Shown: one piece after another, positions 1 to 9,181 of the stretch
How positions within the stretch are numbered: position 1 is the stretch's first letter
Layout: the number at the start of each line of letters is the position of its first letter
Assembly: GCF_016908855.1 (NCBI RefSeq)
Contig: NZ_JAFBER010000001.1
Location: forward strand, 186,001-250,000
DNA: 64,000 nt
Origin: Scopulibacillus daqui
Lineage (GTDB): Bacteria; Bacillota; Bacilli; Bacillales; Sporolactobacillaceae
Direction: 5' to 3'
Position numbers and translations under genes: made by a program
Notes under the pieces: generated by a model
What the model was told of the DNA's origin: nothing
What the model saw: the letters and a program-made list of their open reading frames with translations, nothing else
Databases searched by the model: none

Positions 1-917
1 TCTAAATTCGTCGTATTTTGAACAATGTCGTCTTCGGCCTCGATTCTGGCAATGATCTCCCAAGTGCCGTTTTTGATGACAGGTTGAAGTTTGCTTTTGC
101 TCCTCAAAAGGTACATGGAGACGCGTCCTTTCCCTTTTGGATTAACGGTTATAGTAGCTGTCCTAATTTCATTTCTTAACCATTGCACACCGCGGGTTGT
201 TTGTTTATTCATGCGGCCAACCATTTTGTCGCCGGAAAAGAGGGCGATTCCGCTGATCCGGGCTCTCTCGCCTCTATATTTAACCCATGGGAGAACCGGA
301 GATTCATACGGGTCGGATAACATTTGTGCCAAATCCTTTAAAGATACTTTCATTCCGGTTTGTTTCTTGGCCAATTCTCTTAAGACCTCTGATGAGTTTC
401 TTTCAAGGTGCGGCTTATATTCCAATATTTTCTTGCCCTTGCCTTCAGCAACAAACACATAAGCATGTTCCCGGGGCTTTGGATAACGGGTTAAAAAGTC
501 AATAGATGGACCGATCCCTTTTTTTGCTAACTTTTTCCCGAAAAATATGGTGTCGCTTTGTCCCCAGAAGATCCGCCGCGATGTTTTCTCCTCAATATTG
601 GTTACAGCATCAGCGATGTTCACACCATTTGCTGAAATGACAAATGACTGCTGCTGGCCTCCGGGGCTTCCGCCTCCGCCGCCCTGCGTCGTTCCTCCTC
701 CAGCGCCGGTCGGCATAAATAATTGGACGGAAAGCTGTATATTGTTATGGCTTGCGGCATCTAACGCTATCCCTGTTACGATCGCCAGGTCATTAATTTC
801 TACGCGGTCCCAGCATCCGCTGGAAACAAGCAAAAACAAACTCATGCTTAGCGGCATAACGATATACTTTTTTAAACGGTTAAAGAGGAAATTGCCAGAT
901 ACTTTAGACTGATTCAT
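1..917 (-). CDS. gerC: Ger(x)C-family germination lipoprotein (partial, C-terminus cut by window edge)
   Basis: C subunit of a GerA-type nutrient germinant receptor, expected on the outer face of the spore inner membrane. Translation of the minus strand gives a basic N-terminus, a hydrophobic signal and a lipobox VSSGC with the lipidated Cys at residue 35, followed by the family-typical WDRVEINDLAIVTGIALD. About 305 residues are visible and the frame runs off the left edge. The ATG at 917 follows AAGGGG and lies inside the end of the AB gene, a 14-nt overlap that implies translational coupling. Residues 71-85 are a glycine-rich stretch that I do not expect in this family. Homologues are usually 370-400 aa, so the C-terminal quarter is missing here. 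Confidence 0.92.
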   Translation of the reverse strand, partial: MNQSKVSGNFLFNRLKKYIVMPLSMSLFLLVSSGCWDRVEINDLAIVTGIALDAASHNNIQLSVQLFMPTGAGGGTTQGGGGGSPGGQQQSFVISANGVNIADAVTNIEEKTSRRIFWGQSDTIFFGKKLAKKGIGPSIDFLTRYPKPREHAYVFVAEGKGKKILEYKPHLERNSSEVLRELAKKQTGMKVSLKDLAQMLSDPYESPVLPWVKYRGERARISGIALFSGDKMVGRMNKQTTRGVQWLRNEIRTATITVNPKGKGRVSMYLLRSKSKLQPVIKNGTWEIIARIEAEDDIVQNTTNL

Positions 918-2022
918 TTCTTTGATTCCCCTTATTTTGACGAAGCTTTTGAAAGATAAAGGCCGAAATTAAAAGGAGTACGGGCAGGCCGATTTCGATA
1001 GAAACAGAAAATGCGGTAAAGGCCAAGCCGACAGACTCTATTAATTGTTGCAAATTCGGAAATATCCATCGGCAGAAAATAACTAAAAGAAGTCCCAGTG
1101 GAAAAACTAACGGTCTATAATCGGAAAGCTTGAACCATTGGGCGGTTTCCAAAACCGTCACATAGTAAAATAGTGAAATTTTCATGAACGCTCCGAGCAC
1201 CCAAATAGCCATAATGATAGCTTCAACATGTTCAACAAAATCAGCGATGCTTATATAGCGCGCAGCAACAATAACTGGAAATAGATAGTCTCCCATAAGC
1301 TGTCCAAATAACGAAAGAATGACTAAGCTGACCATCACGATAGCCGACAGTGTGGCAAGAACTGAGGTCATTCCATTCTTTAACCCTTTATTGGGATCAC
1401 TGACAAAAGGGAGCAATGAAGAAATAAGAATATATTCGCCAAACCAGATCATGGCAACTAATGACCCTTTTATAGGCGGTATGATGCCATTCTCCATAAC
1501 CGGAAGGATATTCAATGGCTCAAGCTCAGGAATAAGAAGGATTAAGATTAAAAGGAAAAGAAGAACAATGACCGGCATGAATATTTGCGCACAGCGCCCC
1601 AACACTTCAATCCCGCTGCGAACACCCAATGAACAGACAAACACCATGCTGCCCATGACAATGAATAATGGTGTACTTGAAAGAAAATTAGAGATGATTG
1701 ACTCGCTGTATTCCCTGAGAATAAAGCTGTTTAAATAAATAACGAAAAAAATATAAATAAATCCTATTAATTTTCCTGCAAATCGCCCCAAAAGCTGTTC
1801 GCTGTATTGTATTAATGTTTTTTTGGGGAAATATTGGTGCAGGCGGCAGGCCGCAAATACTGTGAATAACCCGAGCGCTGCCCCAATGATAAGCGCCAGC
1901 CATATATCCCGCTTGGCATATTGAAAAGCCGCCGACGGCAAAAGAAGAATACCGGTTGAAGTAATTGATGTATACATGATAATGGCCATTTGAGCCGATG
2001 TGATTTTTCGTTTTTCAATCAT
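904..2022 (-). CDS. gerAB: Spore germination protein, GerAB/APC-type permease subunit
   Basis: B subunit of a GerA-type receptor, an APC-superfamily integral membrane protein that binds the germinant. The 372-aa product is almost entirely hydrophobic, with about ten membrane segments, and starts with the family-like ITSAQMAIIMYTSITSTGILLLP. The ATG at 2022 is preceded by AAAAGGGGATC lying in the last codons of the A gene, three nt away. Second gene of the A-B-C operon on the minus strand. The germinant specificity cannot be read from sequence, so the symbol denotes the family rather than an orthologue of the alanine receptor. Confidence 0.93.
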   Translation of the reverse strand: MIEKRKITSAQMAIIMYTSITSTGILLLPSAAFQYAKRDIWLALIIGAALGLFTVFAACRLHQYFPKKTLIQYSEQLLGRFAGKLIGFIYIFFVIYLNSFILREYSESIISNFLSSTPLFIVMGSMVFVCSLGVRSGIEVLGRCAQIFMPVIVLLFLLILILLIPELEPLNILPVMENGIIPPIKGSLVAMIWFGEYILISSLLPFVSDPNKGLKNGMTSVLATLSAIVMVSLVILSLFGQLMGDYLFPVIVAARYISIADFVEHVEAIIMAIWVLGAFMKISLFYYVTVLETAQWFKLSDYRPLVFPLGLLLVIFCRWIFPNLQQLIESVGLAFTAFSVSIEIGLPVLLLISAFIFQKLRQNKGNQRNESV

Positions 2023-2025
2023 ACA

Positions 2026-3591
2026 TTATTGATCCCCTTTTCCTAAATGCGGCTTTTGGCCAGGCGCTTGCCGGTTTTTGTTCCAATCATCCCCGGTAAA
2101 GTGCGGGCGTGTCGTTTGCGACCACATCGGAGCCCGGAACAGAACGTCTTTCAGGCTGCTTTTTTTTGTCGGTCCCAATGGGTCCAAGTATGGTACGCCA
2201 AATGACCGTAATGAACAAAGATGAATAACCAATGTAATGACGCCAAGCATTAAACCTGTCAAACCAAGAAAACCCGACAGGAACATAATCGGAAAACGCA
2301 GCAGCCTTATCGAAGTCGCCATGGAATAGCGAGGGATTAAGAAGGACGCAATGCCGGTAATAGCGACGACCATGACCATTGGTGCAGAAGCTAATCCGGC
2401 TTGGATAGCCGCTTGGCCGATAACTAAAGCGCCGACAATACTGACTGCGGCGCCGACTTGTTTCGGTAACCTGACGCCTGCTTCCCTGAGGGCTTCGAAG
2501 GTAAGTTCCATAAGCAATGCTTCAACGAGAGCGGGAAAAGGTATCTGCTCCCGTGATTGTGCGATGGTTAACAAGAGTGTCGTCGGCAGCATTTCCTGAT
2601 GATAGGTAAGAATGGCTACATACAGGGACGGCGCCAATAGGGCAACACAAAGAAAAAAATACCTTAACCAACGAATGGTTGTCCCAACAATAAACCCTTG
2701 ATAATAATCTTCCGATGATTGCATCAATGACCAGAAAGATATAGGCATGATGAGCGCAAACGGCGAACCATCCACAAGAATGGCTGCGCGTCCCTCTAAT
2801 AAATTGGCGCTGACAACATCCGGCCGTTCAGTTGATAACACTTGCGGGAAGGGTGAATATGGGTTATCTTCTATCATCTCTTCGATATAACCGCTTTCGA
2901 GAATCCCGTCAATACTAATTTTATTTAAACGATTTTCTATTTCTTTAAGCAGCCTTTGGTTGCAAATGCCTTCTATATAAGTAATCACAATTTGTGTTTG
3001 GGTGTATTTTCCAATCACCATTGACTTCATTTTTAATTGAGGGCTTTTGATTTTTCTTCTAATTAAGGAAGTATTAACCCTGATGGTTTCCACAAATCCT
3101 TCGCGCGGCCCGCGAACAACGGATTCAGCGGCGGGATCTTCAATCGAGCGCATTTCCCAGTGAGGCAGTGCAACCGCAAGGCCAGTATTAAGATTGTGAA
3201 CCAGAATAACCGGATTGCCATTAGATATTTCATTGATGACATCACTGATTTTATTAATTTTTTTAGTCGAGGAAATCGAAATTTGGTCTTTTATGGCAGT
3301 GATGCTGCCGGCATCAGCATTTTCTTTCATTAATGGCTCAAGGAGATGCTCATCAATTTCTTCAATGTTTGACAGACCGTCAATATAGACTAGAGCGGCC
3401 GTTTCCTTTTCACCGATGACGAAATCATGGAAGATAACATCCGAACAATCGGTATAAAGGGATTTTAAGATTTGCAAGTTCTGCTTTAAATCTTTTGACA
3501 AGGGTGAATCCTTCAGATTTTTTGGAGGTATTGTCACCGATTGATTTTTTTGAGTTGAACGCGGTCGTCTTGTTCTTCGAAAAATCTTCAT
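2026..3591 (-). CDS. gerAA: Spore germination protein, GerAA-type subunit
   Basis: A subunit of the GerA-type germinant receptor, first gene of the operon. 521 aa, within the usual 480-520 range or slightly above it. A long hydrophilic N-terminal half (residues 1-290, with RGPREGFVE and NPYSPFPQVLSTERPD signatures) is followed by a membrane region of several segments (roughly residues 300-440) that includes FPALVEALLMELTFEALREAG and VGAAVSIVGALVIGQAA. The tail is hydrophilic and ends DDWNKNRQAPGQKPHL. Start ATG at 3591 follows GAGGG with six nt spacing. In Bacillales these operons are transcribed by sigma G in the forespore; a possible TGTATA / CATCTAT pair (19-nt gap) lies at 3667-3698 on the minus strand, but it is weak. 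Confidence 0.95.
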   Translation of the reverse strand: MKIFRRTRRPRSTQKNQSVTIPPKNLKDSPLSKDLKQNLQILKSLYTDCSDVIFHDFVIGEKETAALVYIDGLSNIEEIDEHLLEPLMKENADAGSITAIKDQISISSTKKINKISDVINEISNGNPVILVHNLNTGLAVALPHWEMRSIEDPAAESVVRGPREGFVETIRVNTSLIRRKIKSPQLKMKSMVIGKYTQTQIVITYIEGICNQRLLKEIENRLNKISIDGILESGYIEEMIEDNPYSPFPQVLSTERPDVVSANLLEGRAAILVDGSPFALIMPISFWSLMQSSEDYYQGFIVGTTIRWLRYFFLCVALLAPSLYVAILTYHQEMLPTTLLLTIAQSREQIPFPALVEALLMELTFEALREAGVRLPKQVGAAVSIVGALVIGQAAIQAGLASAPMVMVVAITGIASFLIPRYSMATSIRLLRFPIMFLSGFLGLTGLMLGVITLVIHLCSLRSFGVPYLDPLGPTKKSSLKDVLFRAPMWSQTTRPHFTGDDWNKNRQAPGQKPHLGKGDQ

Positions 3592-3628
3592 CCTTATCCC
3601 TCAAATAAACTCGGATTTTGTTATCTAA

Positions 3629-3728
3629 TAAGCTTATCTTTACCAATTAAGGAAGGTTCTATTGAAATAGATGTTCATTTTTTGTAAAAAGTTATACATA
3701 TTAAGCTTATATTGTTCATCTAAGCTTA
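3629..3728. repeat. Three copies of the palindromic octamer TAAGCTTA in the gerAA / FNR divergent region
   Basis: TAAGCTTA occurs at 3629-3636, 3702-3709 and 3721-3728, all between the divergent starts of the germination operon and the ferredoxin-NADP reductase gene. The last two are 19 nt apart centre to centre. Each copy is its own reverse complement, as dimeric repressor half-sites often are. Function unknown; A/T-rich chance clustering is possible. Confidence 0.4.
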
Positions 3729-3807
3729 CGAATGATGTAGTATATAGATAAGATAAAAAGATGAATACAATCAATCTTTTGATATAACATAATTGGTGGT
3801 GAATAGA

Positions 3808-4785
3808 ATGACAACAGACATTTATGATATTACAATCATAGGCGGCGGCCCGGCCGGATTATTTGCGGCATTTTACGGCGGATTAAGGCAAATGAAGGTT
3901 AAGATTATCGAAAGTTTGCCGGAATTAGGCGGACAGCTCACAGCACTCTATCCAGAAAAATATATATACGATGTGGCAGGTTTTCCAAAGGTGCTTGCCG
4001 GAGACCTCGTTAAAAATCTCAAAGAGCAGGCTATGATGTTTAATCCAACGGTTGTTTTGGGTGAATCCGTAGAAAACGTCGAGAAACAGGCAGATCATTT
4101 TATTCTGTCTACTGACAAATCTCGCCACTATTCCAAGACAATCATTATTACAGCAGGCGTCGGCGCTTTTCAGCCGCGCGGTCTCGGCATTGAGGAAGCC
4201 CAAAAGTATGAAGGCAAGAACTTGCACTATTTTGTCAAAGATGTTCAAGCCTTTAAAGATAAGCGGGTGCTTGTTTGCGGCGGCGGAGATTCTGCAGTTG
4301 ATTGGGCGCTGACGCTCGAACCGATTGCCAAGGAAGTTTATTTAACCCACCGCCGCGATAAATTCCGTGCCCATGAGCACAGTGTTGAACAGCTGAAACA
4401 ATCATCGGTTAAAATTAAAACCCCTTACCAAGTTGCCGGCGTCGAGGGCAGCGGTGAAAAATTGACAAGCGTCACGCTTCAGAATAAGGAGCAATCCGAA
4501 ACGGTGGAAGTAGACGATGTCATTGTCAGCTATGGGTTTGTCTCATCTCTTGGCGCTATTAAGGATTGGGGGCTTGAGATAGACAAGAATTCGATTGTTG
4601 TTAATTCTAAAATGGAAACGAATATTGAAGGCATTTACGCAGCGGGTGATATTTGTACTTATGAAGGTAAAGTAAAATTAATCGCCACCGGCTTTGGAGA
4701 AGCGCCGACAGCTGTCAACAACGCCAAAACATACATCGATCCTAAAGCCAAGACACAGCCAAAACACAGTACAAGCATGTTTTAA
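3808..4785 (+). CDS. Ferredoxin--NADP(+) reductase, YumC type
   Basis: Thioredoxin-reductase-like FAD flavoprotein that passes electrons between NADPH and ferredoxin or flavodoxin in the cytosol. 325 aa from the ATG at 3808; an in-frame TTG at 3793 exists, but GGTGGTG at 3795 serves the ATG. Visible motifs are the FAD-binding [14 protein letters not shown] near residue 12, the NADPH-binding [10 protein letters not shown] near residue 155, and [22 protein letters not shown] near the C-terminus. The CxxC of true thioredoxin reductases is absent between the FAD and NADPH regions, which is what separates this FNR group. Transcribed alone, divergent from the germination operon and closed by a strong terminator at 4867. 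Confidence 0.93.
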   Translation: MTTDIYDITIIGGGPAGLFAAFYGGLRQMKVKIIESLPELGGQLTALYPEKYIYDVAGFPKVLAGDLVKNLKEQAMMFNPTVVLGESVENVEKQADHFILSTDKSRHYSKTIIITAGVGAFQPRGLGIEEAQKYEGKNLHYFVKDVQAFKDKRVLVCGGGDSAVDWALTLEPIAKEVYLTHRRDKFRAHEHSVEQLKQSSVKIKTPYQVAGVEGSGEKLTSVTLQNKEQSETVEVDDVIVSYGFVSSLGAIKDWGLEIDKNSIVVNSKMETNIEGIYAAGDICTYEGKVKLIATGFGEAPTAVNNAKTYIDPKAKTQPKHSTSMF

Positions 4786-4866
4786 AACAATAAGGCCGGA
4801 CCCGGGGAACAGGCCGTATTGTTGAGAGAAGTGAAGACGTTTCTGTAAAAACAAATGATCATAAAG

Positions 4867-4915
4867 GCTCTTTAAGCTGATCCTGTTCATTAAGGACAGC
4901 TTAAGGAGCTTTTTT
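4867..4915 (+). terminator. Rho-independent terminator after FNR
   Basis: GCTCTTTAAGCTG..TCCT pairs with AGGACAGCTTAAGGAGC (about 17 bp with one bulged A and one G-U) and is followed by six T. Confidence 0.85.
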
Positions 4916-5049
4916 CATGCGCTGTTTTTCAAATAAAATGTCATGAAGATTAACACTTCTTGCATTTAAATCATAAATAGTTAAAAAGGCGTTAGGACAC
5001 CTCTGCTGATTCAATGACACAGCGGAAATATTTTGAAGGGAAGAAAAGA

Positions 5050-5892
5050 ATGAAGAAATTTCTGTGCCTGTTCCTAGGAATGATTTTGGCCGTCGCTTTA
5101 AGCGCGTGTTCCTTTGGGCCAAAAAATGCGAGCGAAGTGTTAGAAAAAGCAGAAAAGGCATCAAAGGATATTCAAAGTTTTAAAGAAAATTCCGTTTCAG
5201 AAATGAAAACGACTGAACAAGGACAAAGTGTCGTTTTGCGAACAGAAGGCTCTTCGGAAATCCAGAAAAAGCCGCTGGCTGCGTATATTAACCAAACGGT
5301 TGAAAGCGGCCGGTCTGTCAACATTAAAATGTATATGACAAAAGACAGCATTTACCTGAAAAGCCCTGAAGAACCTGATATGTGGCTAAAAATGAATCAT
5401 TCTGATAATCAACAGCTCGCTGGTTCTAATCCTCAGTCATTAGATATTCAGGGGCTTTTAAAGAGTCTTAAAAGCCAATCCAAACATTTTGACCTTATCG
5501 AAAAAGATCATGTTTATGTGTTAAAGTTTAATGGAAACGGCCAAGATTTTGCGGAATTTCTTAACAAAATGACAAGGGATCAAATGGCCGGTATAGGTAA
5601 TCAGTCAAAAGCAGCTTTGGAAAACGCTGAATATCATCATGTTTCACTGACTTATTCCTTTGATAAAGAAAAGTTCACACCTAAAGCGATGAATTTGAAA
5701 TTGGATATGACGATTGCTGATCCGGAACATTCAATGGAAAAAACAGATTTGAACATGAATTTGAAAGTGAACTACAGTCAAATTAATAAAGTTAAAGTTT
5801 CTGTTCCAGAAAGCGTTAAAAATAATGCAAGGGAATGGCCTTCCCCTAATCAAAATCAAGAAAATGACAATAGCTATAAAAAAAGCATTTAG
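5050..5892 (+). CDS. LolA-like / DUF6612-type lipoprotein
   Basis: Predicted extracytoplasmic lipoprotein of 280 aa. The ATG at 5050 opens a short basic signal peptide with the lipobox ALSAC, Cys near residue 20, after GAAGGGAAG. The body resembles Gram-positive lipoproteins with a LolA/LppX-like fold: an early SFKENSVSEMKTTEQGQSVVLRTEGS segment, ILLKSPEEPDMWLKMNHS-like strands, and a repeated Lys/Asp beta pattern; such proteins bind hydrophobic ligands or have unknown roles. It stands alone between two terminators, so the context gives no pathway. Family assignment is by fold pattern and is moderate; the lipoprotein call is firm. Confidence 0.75.
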   Translation: MKKFLCLFLGMILAVALSACSFGPKNASEVLEKAEKASKDIQSFKENSVSEMKTTEQGQSVVLRTEGSSEIQKKPLAAYINQTVESGRSVNIKMYMTKDSIYLKSPEEPDMWLKMNHSDNQQLAGSNPQSLDIQGLLKSLKSQSKHFDLIEKDHVYVLKFNGNGQDFAEFLNKMTRDQMAGIGNQSKAALENAEYHHVSLTYSFDKEKFTPKAMNLKLDMTIADPEHSMEKTDLNMNLKVNYSQINKVKVSVPESVKNNAREWPSPNQNQENDNSYKKSI

Positions 5893-5913
5893 CCCGGCTG
5901 CCGCCGGGCTTTT
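5892..5913. terminator. Bidirectional terminator between lipoprotein gene and ku
   Basis: GCCCGGC tgcc GCCGGGC with T-rich flanks on both strands, placed exactly between two convergent stop codons. Confidence 0.85.
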
Positions 5914-6757
5914 ATGCTTTTTTCTTTTTCTTTGTTCCAGCTGCGCTTTTTTTGCTTGCTGTCTTTTTGGCTGCTTTTTTTCCTTTAGGTTTGCTTTCTT
6001 CAATGCTTGCTTGCAATGCCGAAAGCAGGTCGACAACATTTTCTTTCTTAGGCGCCTTTTTCGGTTTTTTGACTTCTTGGCCGGCAATTTTTGTTTGAAT
6101 CAGATCGGACAGTCTTTCTCGGTATTCATCTTGATATTTTTCAGGTTCAAATCGTGTTGTTAACTGGTCAATCAATTGAATAGCGGTTTTTAATTCCTTC
6201 TCATTCGTTTCGCCGACTTGATCGATGCCCGGAACATAGTCAATCGCTCTCACTTCATCCGGATAATAAATTGTCTCGAGCAATAATCCCTTTTCATAGA
6301 CCCGGACGACGGCGAGATGCTGTTTAGAGTGAAGTGTCAGCTTAGCGAGGCCGATTTTTTTTGAATCGTCTAATGCCTGCCTAAGAAGGGCATAGGCCTT
6401 CTCACCGTTCTCATTTGGGCCGATAAAGTAGGATTTATTAAAATAAATCGGATCAATTTCCTTTAGATCAACGAAATCAAGGATATCTATCGTTCGTTTT
6501 GTTTCGCCTTTTAATTCATCAATGTCTTCTTTTTTGATGAGAACGAATTGACCGGATTCATATTCATAGCCCCTGATGATCTCTTCATGAGAGACTTCTT
6601 CTTCACAAGATGGACAAAACCTTTGATATTTGATCGGTGTGCTGCATTTTTCATGAAGATACCGCAATTTAATATCTTTTTCTTCTGTTGCAGCATATAA
6701 CTTAATGGGGATATGGACCAGCCCAAAGCTGATTGATCCTTTCCACATCGTATGCAT
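5912..6757 (-). CDS. ku: Non-homologous end-joining protein Ku
   Basis: Homodimeric ring protein that binds double-strand DNA ends and recruits the ATP-dependent ligase LigD. 281 aa from ATG 6757, whose start MHTMWKGSISFGLVHIPIKL matches the B. subtilis protein almost residue for residue. A GTG nine nt upstream is too close to the ribosome site AGAGGAG. The C-terminal 40 residues are a Lys-rich tail (KPKGKKAAKKTASKKS), as seen in bacterial Ku proteins that use it to bind DNA and LigD. In B. subtilis ku is forespore-expressed and sits with ligD; no ligD lies in this window, so the ligase must be elsewhere if the pathway is complete. Confidence 0.95.
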   Translation of the reverse strand: MHTMWKGSISFGLVHIPIKLYAATEEKDIKLRYLHEKCSTPIKYQRFCPSCEEEVSHEEIIRGYEYESGQFVLIKKEDIDELKGETKRTIDILDFVDLKEIDPIYFNKSYFIGPNENGEKAYALLRQALDDSKKIGLAKLTLHSKQHLAVVRVYEKGLLLETIYYPDEVRAIDYVPGIDQVGETNEKELKTAIQLIDQLTTRFEPEKYQDEYRERLSDLIQTKIAGQEVKKPKKAPKKENVVDLLSALQASIEESKPKGKKAAKKTASKKSAAGTKKKKKA

Positions 6758-6979
6758 AGCTTCCACGCTCCTCTTAATTTTAGATTGACCAATACGGTTG
6801 TTTTTACTACTAAAAAAACAGTCTTCAAAATGATGGAAAAGTACCGGTCAAGCGTTTAAGGGCTGCTTAGAGACGAGTGCTGAAGCCGTTCAGTTTTATG
6901 GGTTGTCATCTTTTTCCTAAAAAAAATGAATAATTAATGTTAAAATAGTAATAGGTTTCTAAAGAAGGGACATCTAGCT

Positions 6980-8119
6980 ATGGTTGACACAAAGCTTAAT
7001 CCTAAACAAATTGAACAGATTATTGCGCTTTTGGAGCAAAATCCCGACATTTTTATTAATAAATGGTTAGAAAAAACCCGGTTCAATCAAGCCGATCCAT
7101 TTTATGAAGATGTTATTTACAATGCGAATTATACCGCCCGGCTGCTGGCTGTTTATTTCAGAAAGCAGAATAAAAAATTAATCAGCCGTTTAACCGAAAA
7201 GATTGTCTCTGAACGAATAGAGGCTAATGTTGATTTATCGGACTTCACAAAAAATATCAATATTGCAAGGGAAGTTGTAAATGAATTAATCGTTGAAAAA
7301 ATCAGTGATCCGGCGACTGTTCTGCATGGCATAACTGTTGTGAACAGATTTTTTGATGTTTACCTGTATTTTGCGGTCGTCAACTATACGAAGAAAAAGG
7401 ATCAAATTATCAATGAGAAGAGTATGTTCATCAATGAGATGCACAGTGATCGATTATCCATTCTCGGGCAAATCTCGGCAAGCTTTGCTCATGAGTTCCG
7501 CAATCCTTTAACGTCAATTAAGGGATTTATATCTTTATTAGAACGCAAGCTGCCGCTAGACGAACAATCAAAGTATTATTTTTCGATTATTAATAAAGAA
7601 ATGGACAGCCTTGAAGACAAAGTGACACAATTTCTTTATTTATCAAAAATGCGCGGCCTCGGCGATGATATGACTATTTTTAACATCTCTTCTTTGCTTA
7701 AAGAAATGATAAATTTCATGTATCCGCGTTTTGTGGTCGAATCGATTAAAGTTGATCAAGAGATTAAGAAGAATTTATTTGTCAAAGGCGTTGAGGAACA
7801 GATAAAACAAGTCGTCCTCAATATTATGAACAATGCCGTTGAAGAATTAAGTGAATTTTGCGGAGATCGGCAAATAAGGGTTGAAGCAGGCTTAGACGGG
7901 GAGTATATCTATGTCGACATCATTAACAATGGAAGGAAGATCCCGTCTCACATTATTGACAGCATTTTTGAACCCTTTATCAGCACGAAAGAACTGGGAA
8001 CCGGATTGGGACTGTCCGTTTGCAAGCAAATTATAGAAAAGCATGAAGGGGAAATATCGGTATCGACGACTGAAGAGGAAACGTCTTTTCGCTTTACTTT
8101 GCCAAAAGCAGAAGGCTGA
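6980..8119 (+). CDS. Soluble sensor histidine kinase, sporulation-kinase-like
   Basis: 379-aa cytosolic histidine kinase without membrane segments. Residues 1-150 form an all-helical N-terminal sensor of the type found in some Bacillus sporulation kinases (HisK_N-like). The phosphoacceptor His171 lies in FAHEFRNPLTSIKGF. The catalytic domain shows the N box NIMNNAVEEL, the G1 box VDIINNGRKIP, the F box FEPFISTKELG and the G2 box GTGLGLSV. ATG 6980 follows AAGAAGGGA. No response regulator gene is adjacent, which fits an orphan kinase feeding the Spo0 phosphorelay; that role is an inference from architecture. A sigma factor gene follows 210 nt later in the same direction. Confidence 0.88.
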   Translation: MVDTKLNPKQIEQIIALLEQNPDIFINKWLEKTRFNQADPFYEDVIYNANYTARLLAVYFRKQNKKLISRLTEKIVSERIEANVDLSDFTKNINIAREVVNELIVEKISDPATVLHGITVVNRFFDVYLYFAVVNYTKKKDQIINEKSMFINEMHSDRLSILGQISASFAHEFRNPLTSIKGFISLLERKLPLDEQSKYYFSIINKEMDSLEDKVTQFLYLSKMRGLGDDMTIFNISSLLKEMINFMYPRFVVESIKVDQEIKKNLFVKGVEEQIKQVVLNIMNNAVEELSEFCGDRQIRVEAGLDGEYIYVDIINNGRKIPSHIIDSIFEPFISTKELGTGLGLSVCKQIIEKHEGEISVSTTEEETSFRFTLPKAEG

Positions 8120-8330
8120 TGTTTTTTTTATCCAGAAAATATTAGCTTATTCCCGAAAATTGAAGGTCAGATCGCTTTGTTTTTGAAAAAAGCCTAAAGA
8201 TTTTTGTTGTTTTCCTGCGATTCAATCAAGCAAAATCAGCAAAATAGCGATGTGCCGGCATCTCTATTTCCCGATATGATAGGTCTACCGCGGAATATCG
8301 AAGGTATGCCTTCATATAGGGGTAAGCTGG

Positions 8331-8828
8331 ATGGATAAAGTCCAATCATTTGAGCAGCTTGCGGAAGATTACGCACCGCTTATTAAAAAGACGCTTGTCA
8401 GTTTTCATTTGATCAATGATTATGATGAAATGTTTCAAGTCGGCTTAATTGCTTTATGGAAGGCCCATCAAGCGTTTAATCCGGACAAAGGCTGTTTTCC
8501 AAGCTTCGCTAAGAGCTATATTAGAGGGGAGCTGATGACTGCATTAAAGAAAAAGAAGCGGTTTCAAGATAAGCATCTTTTCTATGAAGGAACAATAGCG
8601 GATCAATATATGACAGGCGGAATAGAGGATAGTTATTTTAAAAATGCATGGTTGGAGGATTGGACAAAGGGGTTAACGGATCGCGAAACCTTATGGGTGA
8701 AGGGCGCGATTCTCAATGATGAAACGGCGCAATCCATAGCAGAGAAGGAAAACGTTTCGGTGCATACAGTACGGTCCTGGAAAAAGTCCGCCTTAAAAAA
8801 ATTGAGAAGAAAGTTTTCGCTGGCCTAA
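8331..8828 (+). CDS. Small sigma-70-family RNA polymerase sigma factor
   Basis: 165-aa sigma factor with only regions 2 and 4. Region 2 covers roughly residues 8-75 (DYDEMFQVGLIALWKAHQAFNP, then SFAKSYIRGELMTALKKKKRF, the -10 recognition helix). Region 4 covers residues 110-160, with a helix-turn-helix ending VSVHTVRSWKKSALKKLRRKF. ATG 8331 follows AGGGGTAAG; a GAAGG/CCTTC hairpin lies at 8300-8313. There is no adjacent anti-sigma gene. It resembles the SigO (YvrI)-like small factors more than classical ECF factors. That comparison gains weight because a YvrJ-family gene lies 3 kb downstream, as yvrJ lies beside sigO in B. subtilis. Target promoters unknown. Confidence 0.82.
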   Translation: MDKVQSFEQLAEDYAPLIKKTLVSFHLINDYDEMFQVGLIALWKAHQAFNPDKGCFPSFAKSYIRGELMTALKKKKRFQDKHLFYEGTIADQYMTGGIEDSYFKNAWLEDWTKGLTDRETLWVKGAILNDETAQSIAEKENVSVHTVRSWKKSALKKLRRKFSLA

Positions 8829-8900
8829 ACGATCACCCTGTCAGAAAAAAATCAAACCTTTAATCCGTTAAAAAGTTCATCTTTCTTCAGCATTAAAGAA

Positions 8901-8925
8901 AACTCGCCTAGTTTGGCGAGTTTTT
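8901..8925. terminator. Bidirectional terminator, sigma factor / NifU-N gene
   Basis: AACTCGCC tagttt GGCGAGTT followed by T-rich sequence on both strands, between convergent genes. Confidence 0.82.
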
Positions 8926-9181
8926 ATAAACTGTTAAAGACTTCTTCAATCTTTGGCAAAAGGTCTTCCCAATCCGCATCGAAAGTTTTATTGACAGTTA
9001 CAAAGTCCTCGTAACCGAAAATATTGTCGACACCTTCAATTGACAGCAGTTTCGCTGCAATCTCATGTTCCGCTTGATCGCCTTTCTTTGCAATCACACG
9101 GCCGTCAAACATCTTTTTTGCGGCTGTGAATTTCATCGCATTAGGGTTAGGCGTCGCGTCTGCACGAACATCGATACTCAT
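8924..9181 (-). CDS. NifU N-terminal (Nfu_N)-domain protein
   Basis: 85-aa single-domain protein. ATPNPNAMKFTA near the N-terminus and IFGYEDFVTVNKTFDADWEDLLPKIEEVF near the C-terminus are the hallmarks of the scaffold protein Nfu/NifU N-terminal domain. In larger Nfu proteins this domain precedes the CxxC cluster-binding domain, which is absent here. Many Bacillales encode it as a stand-alone protein of unknown role, probably in Fe-S biogenesis or interaction. ATG 9181 follows AAAGGAGAG. Monocistronic. Confidence 0.85.
   Translation of the reverse strand: MSIDVRADATPNPNAMKFTAAKKMFDGRVIAKKGDQAEHEIAAKLLSIEGVDNIFGYEDFVTVNKTFDADWEDLLPKIEEVFNSL

Noticed and set aside
547-912. 121-codon plus-strand frame at the left end
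   Set aside because: Antisense shadow of the gerC coding sequence.
4786-4823. Inverted repeat AACAATAAGGCC / GGCCGTATTGTT directly after the FNR stop
   Set aside because: Long stem but no T run; the true terminator is at 4867-4915. May only stabilise the 3' end.
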